DNA from: Yersinia thracica
Lineage (GTDB): Bacteria; Pseudomonadota; Gammaproteobacteria; Enterobacterales; Enterobacteriaceae
Direction of reading: 5' to 3'
Length of the DNA: 43,192 nucleotides
NCBI RefSeq assembly: GCF_902170565.1
Contig: NZ_CABHXX010000012.1
Span: 1-43,192, forward strand
The position numbers and the translations under genes were made by a program. The notes under the pieces are model-generated. The model had not been told where the DNA came from, made no database searches, and was given only the letters and a program-made list of their open reading frames with translations. Below, in pieces: positions 37,759-43,192 of the stretch; the first letter of the stretch is position 1; each line of letters opens with the position of its first letter.

Positions 37759-39522
37759 TCAGTAGCCGATGGCTGCACCGGCGGGGCGGCGAACATCATT
37801 AGCGCCATACAGATAGCCCTCGCGGACTTTGCCGGAGACCGCTGAATCATTACCCGAGTTCGCAGGGCTGACGCCCTCAACACCGGCTAAACCGACCAAA
37901 ATTAGCTCCGCAGCGCCCCATGGATTCTGCTCGACCATTTTATATCCCATATTTTTCAGCAGATTAAGGCTGTCTGCGGACACTCCGCGCTGTTCATAAT
38001 AGACCTCATCGGGTAGCCACTGATGATGAATGCGAGGTGCATCCACGGCCTCTTGTGGTGCCATACCCTGGTCAATGACGTTCAATGCCGTTTGCAAGGT
38101 AATGGTGATAATCCGCGAACCACCCGGTGAGCCTAAGACCATAAATGTCTTACCGTCTTTGGTCACTAATGTCGGGCTCATAGACGATAGTGGGCGCTTA
38201 CCGGGGGCGATGGAGTTGGTAGCTCCCTGAACCAAACCATACAGGTTTTGCTCACCGACTTTGACGGTAAAATCATCCATTTCATCATTCAGGAAAAAGC
38301 CAGTGCCGGGTGCAATCACTACCGCACCAAAGCGGCCATTCACGGTATAGGTGGTGGAGACAGCATTGCCATCATGATCAACGATGGAATAATGTGTTGT
38401 TTCAGGTTTTTCATGTGGTTGCATGCCCGGCTGAACTTCTGCTGATGGCGTGGCCTTGTTGGCGACGATTTGTTTACGAATATCAGCGGCATAACTTTTA
38501 CTCAGCAGGCGGTCCGTCGGGTTCTTAACAAACTCGGGATCACCGAGGAAAGTATTGCGGTCCATATAGGCATGGCGCATAGCTTCTGTCAGTGTATGGA
38601 TGTAAGCGGCAGAGTTAAAACCCATACTCTTCAGGTCATAGCCCTCAAGGACATTTAAAGTTTCGCACAAGGTCACGCCACCGGAGCTAGGTGGAGGGGA
38701 TGACACGAATTTATAGCCACGATAGCTACAGGTAATAGGGGCGGTTTCCGTGATTTTATAATTGGCAAAATCGGCCGCAGTCAAAATACCCCCGCCTTTT
38801 TTGGCTGCGGCTTCAACTGCTTGCGGTATTTTCCCCTGATAGAATGCATCCGGCCCTTTCTCCGAGATAGCTGTCAGAGTATCAGCCAGATCAGCTTGAA
38901 TCAGGCGGTCACCCGGTTGCAGAGCTTCGCCGTCTTTTCGTAGAAAAATACGCGCCGATTCAGGATCTTGACGAAAGCGCTTAACCGTTGTGTCCAAAAT
39001 GTCAGTATCGGCGCGGGTTAACACAAATCCTTCCCGTGCCAGTTTGATTGCCGGAGCCATGACCTGTTGACGAGTTAATTTGCCGTATTTCTTCTGCGCG
39101 CTGTCCATTCCCAAGACTGTGCCGGGCACGCCCGCGGCCAGATAGCCATACAGACTGGCATCTTTGGTGACTTTACCCTCTTTATCCAAATACATATCGG
39201 CACTGGCGGCGGCAGGGGCGGTTTCACGGAAGTTTATAAATGTATCCGTCCCATCTGCAAGGTGAATGGTCATAAAACCGCCACCGCCAATATTGCCACA
39301 GCAAGGGTTCACTACCGCCTGGGCATAACCCACGGCCACCGCAGCATCAATTGCATTCCCACCCATTTTTAAGATATCAGTCCCAACCTGTGAAGCCAGA
39401 TACTGGGATGTCACCACCATGCCATTTTTCGCTTCCACTGCGGGTGTTGAGGCCGCATGCAGTGCTCCACTGACCAGTAAAGCCAATGCAGCCAAGGGTT
39501 TGTTCCATTTTTGCAAATGCAT
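37759..39522 (-). CDS. ggt: Gamma-glutamyltranspeptidase (gamma-glutamyltransferase)
   Basis: Ggt is a periplasmic enzyme that hydrolyses glutathione and transfers gamma-glutamyl groups. The 587-residue precursor (580 in E. coli) has a signal peptide (MHLQKWNKPLAALALLVSGA, cleavage after about LHA). It cuts itself into large and small subunits at Thr376 in the motif ETTHYSIVD, which becomes the catalytic nucleophile. Other family segments are NPCCGNIGGGGFMTIH, NFRETAP, SSPPPSSGGVTLCE and GSPGGSRIITITLQ. An open frame reaches 39615, but ATG 39522 has CAGGAG seven bases upstream and a proper signal peptide. Transcribed alone on the minus strand. Confidence 0.96.
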   Translation of the reverse strand: MHLQKWNKPLAALALLVSGALHAASTPAVEAKNGMVVTSQYLASQVGTDILKMGGNAIDAAVAVGYAQAVVNPCCGNIGGGGFMTIHLADGTDTFINFRETAPAAASADMYLDKEGKVTKDASLYGYLAAGVPGTVLGMDSAQKKYGKLTRQQVMAPAIKLAREGFVLTRADTDILDTTVKRFRQDPESARIFLRKDGEALQPGDRLIQADLADTLTAISEKGPDAFYQGKIPQAVEAAAKKGGGILTAADFANYKITETAPITCSYRGYKFVSSPPPSSGGVTLCETLNVLEGYDLKSMGFNSAAYIHTLTEAMRHAYMDRNTFLGDPEFVKNPTDRLLSKSYAADIRKQIVANKATPSAEVQPGMQPHEKPETTHYSIVDHDGNAVSTTYTVNGRFGAVVIAPGTGFFLNDEMDDFTVKVGEQNLYGLVQGATNSIAPGKRPLSSMSPTLVTKDGKTFMVLGSPGGSRIITITLQTALNVIDQGMAPQEAVDAPRIHHQWLPDEVYYEQRGVSADSLNLLKNMGYKMVEQNPWGAAELILVGLAGVEGVSPANSGNDSAVSGKVREGYLYGANDVRRPAGAAIGY

Positions 39523-39822
39523 TCTGACTCCTGTTATTTCCTGCCCGCCGAGGGTTACCCGGTCATTTTTGTCTGGCAGCTTAAAAGCGCTGCTTATGGT
39601 GTGTGCAAAACACACGCCAGTAATAATTAATAGCAGAATTAATGTTTATGGCTGCTAATTAATTGGCAACAGGAGGGGAGGGAGAGGGTTTTACTGAAAC
39701 TGATAGGGTGATTTTTACTCAGGTGAAGTTCAGATGGATGCAAATAACCAATTGAAAATAAAGATATATTCTCAAAATAGATAAGCTGGGAATAAAACTG
39801 ATTATTATATAGACTCTGCGGC
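39523..39822. other. Divergent region ggt / hok-sok locus
   Basis: No gene found. A hairpin TGGTGTGTG (39597-39605) / CACACGCCA (39611-39619) with one G-T pair would lie in the ggt 5-prime untranslated region. AT-rich sequence near 39801-39812 (ATTATTATATAG) offers a plausible -10 for the hok messenger. Confidence 0.45.
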
Positions 39823-39828
39823 GGGTGC

Positions 39829-40056
39829 TTGAAGCTGTCTGCTTTAAGTGCTTATGTCCGGCTGAAGGCAGGCAGAGAAAAGCCCCGTATTAAAATTAAT
39901 CAATACGAGGCTCTCTGTAACGCCAGACAACGTTACGGTAGCCTTATACCCGCCGAAAGGCAAGGCAAGGAGGCTGAATATGCCACAAAATACGTTTGTT
40001 ATATGCCTGTTAATTGTTTGTATAACAGTGCTGGCATTTACATTAATTACGCATAA
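39829..40056 (+). CDS. Mok-like overlapping regulatory reading frame
   Basis: This 75-codon frame overlaps the start of hok in another frame and ends within it, the position of mok in hok/sok loci, where its translation is required for hok translation. The product is basic in its first half (YVRLKAGREKPRIKINQYEA). The TTG at 39829 is the first possible start but has no clear ribosome site; the true start could be an internal rare codon. Its function is inferred from position. Confidence 0.45.
   Translation: MKLSALSAYVRLKAGREKPRIKINQYEALCNARQRYGSLIPAERQGKEAEYATKYVCYMPVNCLYNSAGIYINYA
39875..39936 (-). ncRNA. Sok-like antisense RNA
   Basis: On the minus strand TATAAG (39948 to 39943) is a possible -10, which would start RNA near 39936. 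A terminator follows: AGCC and CGTATT pair with AATACG and GGCT (plus-strand positions 39881-39891 and 39902-39912), then TTTTC. The RNA would be about 60 nt, like Sok, and complementary to the mok leader. The -35 is a poor match, so exact ends are uncertain. Confidence 0.6.
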
Positions 40057-40132
40057 ATCACTATGTGAATTACGCCTAAAAGATGGAAGCAAAGAGGTTG
40101 CGGCCATTTTAGCCTACGAATCTGAACGGTAA
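39980..40132 (+). CDS. Hok/Gef-family toxic membrane peptide
   Basis: This 50-residue peptide starts MPQNTFVICLLIVCITVLAF and continues through TLITHKSLCELRLKDGSKEV to AAILAYESER. The family pattern is clear: one membrane helix (about 6-24), then the conserved KSLCE-R, K/RDG-x-EVAA and AYES segments found in HokA/HokC/HokE. Hok peptides insert in the inner membrane and depolarise the cell. AAGGAGG is six bases before the ATG. Cys residues at 9, 14 and 29 include the conserved periplasmic Cys. The frame is intact, so the toxin could be active and must be held down by the antisense RNA and mRNA folding. Confidence 0.9.
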   Translation: MPQNTFVICLLIVCITVLAFTLITHKSLCELRLKDGSKEVAAILAYESER

Positions 40133-40141
40133 GGCAACCGG

Positions 40142-40164
40142 GGCGGGGAGCAATCCCCGCCTTT
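40142..40164 (+). terminator. GC stem near the 3-prime end of the hok messenger
   Basis: GGCGGGG (40142-40148), loop AGCAAT, CCCCGCC (40155-40161), then TTTC. It resembles the stable 3-prime stem of hok messengers, just upstream of the fbi segment. Confidence 0.7.
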
Positions 40165-40210
40165 CGTTGTCAGGTAGCAGTTTTCAAGCACCCATGTTCA
40201 ATCTACATAA

Positions 40211-40246
40211 GAATAAAAAAGCCAGTCAGAATGAACTGACTGGCTT
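40211..40246 (-). terminator. Intrinsic terminator of the peroxiredoxin gene
   Basis: AAGCCAGTCAG (40219-40229) and CTGACTGGCTT (40236-40246) form 11 perfect pairs with a 6-base loop. On the minus strand the stem is followed by TTTTTTATTC, a clear terminator for the minus-strand gene that ends at 40285. Confidence 0.9.
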
Positions 40247-40284
40247 GATACCCCCGAGTCAATCAGGGGTGGCATAAACCGTTA

Positions 40285-40887
40285 TTACAGTTTAGAGGCG
40301 TTTTCAGACAGATATTTAGCAACGCCATCTGGAGATGCGCCCATACCTGCTTTACCTTTTTCCCACTGTGCAGGGCAAACGTCGCCATGTTCTTCGTGGA
40401 ATTGCAGTGCATCAACCATACGCAGCATTTCGTCAATGTTACGGCCCAGAGGCAGATCGTTAACCACTTGGTGACGAACAATACCGTTTTTGTCGATCAG
40501 GAAAGAGCCACGCAGTGCAACGCCAGCATCTGGGTGCTCAATGCCGTAAGCTTTCTGAATTTCACGTTTGATATCAGCAACCATTGGGTATTTAACTTCA
40601 CCAATACCGCCTTTATCAACCGGAGTTTTACGCCATGCATTGTGTACAAACTCGGAGTCGAAAGAAACACCAACAACTTCAACACCACGTTTCTGGAATT
40701 CTTCGTAACGGTGGTCGAAAGCGATCAACTCTGAAGGACAAACGAAAGTGAAGTCCATTGGCCAGAAAAACAGGACGGCAGGGCGGCCGTTCAGGTGTTT
40801 TTTCAGGTTGAAGTTTTCAACGATTTCGCCACTACCAAGAACAGCAGCTGCTGTAAAATCAGGGGCTTGACGAGTTACCAGAACCAT
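40285..40887 (-). CDS. tsaA: Typical 2-Cys peroxiredoxin (TsaA/AhpC family)
   Basis: This peroxiredoxin reduces hydrogen peroxide and organic hydroperoxides. The 200-residue protein has the peroxidatic Cys50 (DFTFVCPSEL) and the resolving Cys171 (HGDVCPAQW), plus GGIGEVKYP at the flexible loop. It belongs to the Prx1/TsaA branch, distinct from E. coli AhpC. Salmonella has a gene of this type, named tsaA, in the same place between malZ and acpH, which is why I use that symbol (from recall). A terminator follows, and an OxyR-like half-site lies about 110 bases upstream. An AGGAGT site lies just before the ATG. Confidence 0.92.
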   Translation of the reverse strand: MVLVTRQAPDFTAAAVLGSGEIVENFNLKKHLNGRPAVLFFWPMDFTFVCPSELIAFDHRYEEFQKRGVEVVGVSFDSEFVHNAWRKTPVDKGGIGEVKYPMVADIKREIQKAYGIEHPDAGVALRGSFLIDKNGIVRHQVVNDLPLGRNIDEMLRMVDALQFHEEHGDVCPAQWEKGKAGMGASPDGVAKYLSENASKL

Positions 40888-40994
40888 AAATTACTCCTGT
40901 TAATTAGGGATGGATTAACCATTTGTCTCAAAAGTATCGGCACAGCATAGGTATTTAAACGCAATGAATAAAGAGATAAATACCAATCGCTGTG

Positions 40995-41009
40995 ATAGCT
41001 TTTACCTAT
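40995..41009. promoter_or_regulatory. Candidate OxyR site upstream of the peroxiredoxin gene
   Basis: ATAGCTTTTACCTAT matches the OxyR half ATAGnTnnnAnCTAT at every specified position. A second half seven bases on is poor. It lies about 110 bases upstream of the peroxiredoxin start. The role is inferred. Confidence 0.4.
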
Positions 41010-41111
41010 TGTTACAACGATTTTAGTTTCGTACTCTTGTTAAGATACCCATTCTGACAGAAAGCGCAAGTGACTTAGAGCCGATAACCATATAGATAAA
41101 GATGTTTTTGT

Positions 41112-41693
41112 CTAAATTTGTTTATGCTGTGCTTGCTGCATCATTGCAGGATAGAAATCCCAAAAGAGTCTTTCTAGCGGCTGATAGTGTTGTTCTATGT
41201 CGTAAAAAGAACCTGCAAGCGCTGCTAATTTAGGCCGACGGTTAGCCATACCTTGTAACACATCAGCTATAAAGGGTAGTTCAGCGTAGCGTTCCAGCCA
41301 ACGCTCTGGCCACAGATAGGCATTAAGGTTCTGGAAACAAGCCGGTGTCAGTGACAAGTGTGGCAAAATTTGGTATTGCGCTTGCTCGATAAAATCGGGC
41401 AGCGAGCAGGCGGGTACTAGTTTATCCCAGTTGCGCGCCAGAAAATGATCCCAGAGTACATCCAGAGTAATGGGGGCAACCCGGCGATAATCTGCACTGA
41501 AATAACCTCGGGCCTCTTTAACGAGCGGCGATGTGTCCGTCATCACATCAACGCGCCGATGCATCATGATGCCAGCGACTATCTCAGGGGAATATTCCCC
41601 TTGTGGATTACCGCGCACAAAGTCAGCCAGTAAATTGCCCAATAAAGAGCTGTCAGCCAGTGTCGCAAGATGGAGGTGAGCAAGAAAATTCAT
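41112..41693 (-). CDS. acpH: Acyl carrier protein phosphodiesterase AcpH (YajB)
   Basis: AcpH removes the 4-phosphopantetheine arm from holo-ACP. It is an HD-phosphatase-like cytoplasmic enzyme. With ATG 41693 it has 193 residues, equal to E. coli, and starts [10 protein letters not shown]. Family segments [43 protein letters not shown] and [13 protein letters not shown] are present. An ATG six codons upstream is possible, but neither has a clear ribosome site. It diverges from queA across about 140 bases, as in E. coli. Confidence 0.95.
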   Translation of the reverse strand: MNFLAHLHLATLADSSLLGNLLADFVRGNPQGEYSPEIVAGIMMHRRVDVMTDTSPLVKEARGYFSADYRRVAPITLDVLWDHFLARNWDKLVPACSLPDFIEQAQYQILPHLSLTPACFQNLNAYLWPERWLERYAELPFIADVLQGMANRRPKLAALAGSFYDIEQHYQPLERLFWDFYPAMMQQAQHKQI

Positions 41694-41835
41694 CCGCTGA
41701 GTATAATGCAAATAGAGGCTAAATATGCTTATTTCTTGCAGCCAGCCCTTGAGGGCTCTAGACTAGCCGCCTGTTTTTGTGAACCGGCCCCTGATATCTG
41801 TTGGCCGGGTCTGTTCTGATATGAAGTGGAAAGCC

Positions 41836-42906
41836 ATGCGTGTTGCCGATTTTTCTTTTGAGCTCCCAGAATCTTTAATTGCCCATTACCCCCAGCCCCA
41901 GCGTAGCGGTTGCCGTTTATTGTCACTGGATGGCCCTACGGGAACATTAACGCACGGCATTTTCACTGATTTGCTGGATAAACTGGTGCCCGGTGATCTG
42001 CTGGTGTTCAATAACACGCGGGTTATTCCGGCGCGTTTATTTGGTCGCAAAGCCAGTGGCGGCAAACTTGAAGTGCTTGTGGAGCGCGTTTTAGATGATC
42101 ATCGCGTCTTGGCTCATGTCAAAGCGTCAAAGGCCCCTAAACCCGGCACTGAGTTACTGTTAGGTGATGATGAGAGCATTCGGGCCACCATGTTGGCGCG
42201 TCATGACACACTGTTTGAGCTGCGTTTTGACGATGAGCGAGATGTTTTTACTATCTTGAATGCAGTCGGCCATATGCCTTTGCCTCCTTATATTGATCGC
42301 CCTGATGAAGATGCTGATCGCGAGCTGTACCAAACGGTATACAGCCAGCGCCCTGGGGCAGTCGCAGCGCCAACCGCAGGCTTACATTTCGATGAACCGA
42401 TGTTGGCGGCTTTGCGGGAAAAAGGCATTGAGATGGCTTTTGTGACTTTGCATGTTGGTGCGGGGACGTTCCAGCCAGTGCGAGTCGATACCATTGAAGA
42501 GCACATCATGCATTCTGAATATGCAGAAGTGCCGCAAGAGGTGGTTGATGCGGTTTTAGCCTGTAAGGCCCGTGGTAATCGCGTCGTCGCAGTGGGCACC
42601 ACATCAGTACGTTCATTGGAAAGTGCCGCTAAGGCCTGTGATAGCGGCTTGATAGCCCCTTTCTTTGGTGATACTCGCATCTTTATTTATCCGGGCTATC
42701 AATATCAGATTGTGGATGCATTAATAACCAACTTCCATTTGCCTGAATCAACATTGATAATGTTGGTTTCTGCTTTTGCTGGTTATAAAAATACTATGAA
42801 TGCATACCAGCAGGCGGTTGCAGAGCAATATCGCTTTTTCAGTTACGGCGATGCCATGTTTATCAGCCGTAATCCACGGGCACCGCAAGAGCCGGTCACC
42901 CCGTAA
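41836..42906 (+). CDS. queA: S-adenosylmethionine:tRNA ribosyltransferase-isomerase
   Basis: QueA transfers and isomerises the ribosyl group of SAM onto preQ1 in tRNA, giving epoxyqueuosine at the wobble position. ATG 41836 gives 356 residues, as in E. coli, with the N terminus [19 protein letters not shown]. Family blocks [68 protein letters not shown] and [18 protein letters not shown] are present. Longer starts upstream would run through the promoter. tgt, the usual next gene, is not in the remaining 286 bases. Confidence 0.98.
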   Translation: MRVADFSFELPESLIAHYPQPQRSGCRLLSLDGPTGTLTHGIFTDLLDKLVPGDLLVFNNTRVIPARLFGRKASGGKLEVLVERVLDDHRVLAHVKASKAPKPGTELLLGDDESIRATMLARHDTLFELRFDDERDVFTILNAVGHMPLPPYIDRPDEDADRELYQTVYSQRPGAVAAPTAGLHFDEPMLAALREKGIEMAFVTLHVGAGTFQPVRVDTIEEHIMHSEYAEVPQEVVDAVLACKARGNRVVAVGTTSVRSLESAAKACDSGLIAPFFGDTRIFIYPGYQYQIVDALITNFHLPESTLIMLVSAFAGYKNTMNAYQQAVAEQYRFFSYGDAMFISRNPRAPQEPVTP

Positions 42907-42934
42907 ATTTTAGGTCACGCTTGTTGTGTGATCA

Positions 42935-42980
42935 GGCAATAGCAACATCAGACTGTTTCTCTGATTATGTTACTTATTGC
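42935..42980 (+). terminator. Imperfect long hairpin after queA
   Basis: GCAATA, AACAT and CAGA on the left pair with TCTG, ATGTT and TTATTGC on the right, with bulges. The rest of 42907-43192 shows no gene; it may hold the promoter of the next gene, expected to be tgt. Confidence 0.35.
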
Positions 42981-43192
42981 ATGATTGATAGTGAGCAGTA
43001 ATTTATTTTAAATACATCAACTTACGATAAACATTCTGTTTTTACTATCAGCATTTTCTGTGTCGTGTGCCAGAAATGTGACAATGCCACTGAATTTGCT
43101 TAAATGCTCACCACTTGTTAAATATTGTGCAAAAGTAGACCAAGGGATCGGGGAATTATGGTGTAAAAGTGCACCACCCTGATTATTGGTAA

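Larger units (their letters stand above)
39823..40195 (+). other. hok/sok-type type I toxin-antitoxin locus (messenger extent)
   Basis: The proposed hok messenger runs from GGGTGCTTGAA (39823-39833) to TTCAAGCACCC (40183-40193). These two ends are perfectly complementary over 11 bases and would form the tac/fbi pairing that keeps full-length hok mRNA silent. In between lie the mok frame, the hok toxin frame, the antisense sok gene on the other strand and a strong GC stem near the 3-prime end. The order and the features fit chromosomal hok loci of E. coli. Extent is inferred from the pairing; ends are approximate. Confidence 0.8.

Noticed and set aside
40387-40734. 115-codon plus-strand frame opposite the peroxiredoxin gene
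   Set aside because: It is a shadow of the strongly biased peroxiredoxin codons.

Overview
The window comes from a gammaproteobacterial chromosome, most likely a Yersinia of the Y. enterocolitica type. The run aroL - ppnP - rdgC - mak - sbcCD - phoBR - brnQ - proY - malZ - acpH - queA follows the well-known enterobacterial order. ERIC elements of the long type, a YcgR gene with a textbook flagellar promoter, and the protein sequences all fit Yersiniaceae. Genus is inferred from recall of protein similarity and repeats; species cannot be fixed by eye.

Layout. (1) 1-4.3 kb: a C-terminal remnant of a concentrative nucleoside transporter, then an alpha-glucoside utilisation unit: a divergent GntR/UTRA repressor, a PTS EIICB permease and a GH4 6-phospho-alpha-glucosidase. 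(2) 4.4-14.8 kb: ycgR (c-di-GMP flagellar brake) under a near-perfect sigma-28 promoter, followed by a 2891-residue cyclic beta-1,2-glucan synthase of the NdvB/ChvB family and a small two-helix membrane protein. (3) 14.9-18.8 kb: an accessory stretch with a GNAT acetyltransferase, two SAM methyltransferases, a DUF1471 periplasmic stress protein, and a TonB-dependent receptor that has lost its N-terminal half but kept its Fur box. (4) 18.8-22.8 kb: aroL with a TyrR-type operator and an intrinsic terminator in its leader, a 38-residue membrane microprotein, ppnP, rdgC and mak. (5) 22.8-31.1 kb: sbcDC on the minus strand, diverging from phoB-phoR, with a lone PstS-like phosphate-binding protein directly behind phoR. 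(6) 31.1-37.7 kb: brnQ, proY, malZ and a short-chain dehydrogenase. Two long ERIC elements in opposite orientation and an unusual structured intergenic block lie here. (7) 37.7-43.2 kb: ggt, a complete hok/sok-type type I toxin-antitoxin locus, a 2-Cys peroxiredoxin (tsaA-like), acpH and queA. The window ends before tgt.

The most rewarding feature that ordinary gene calling would miss is the hok/sok locus at about 39.8-40.2 kb. It has a 50-residue Hok toxin, an overlapping mok frame, an antisense Sok RNA with its own minus-strand terminator, and an 11-base perfect complementarity between the two ends of the mRNA (tac/fbi). Other points worth a look are the internally deleted siderophore receptor with an intact Fur box, the duplicated-terminator block upstream of malZ, a tandem repeat that supplies the stop codon of mak, and the Lys/Asp/Ser-rich repeat linker inside the glucan synthase. 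I found no tRNA, rRNA, CRISPR array, insertion sequence or prophage.
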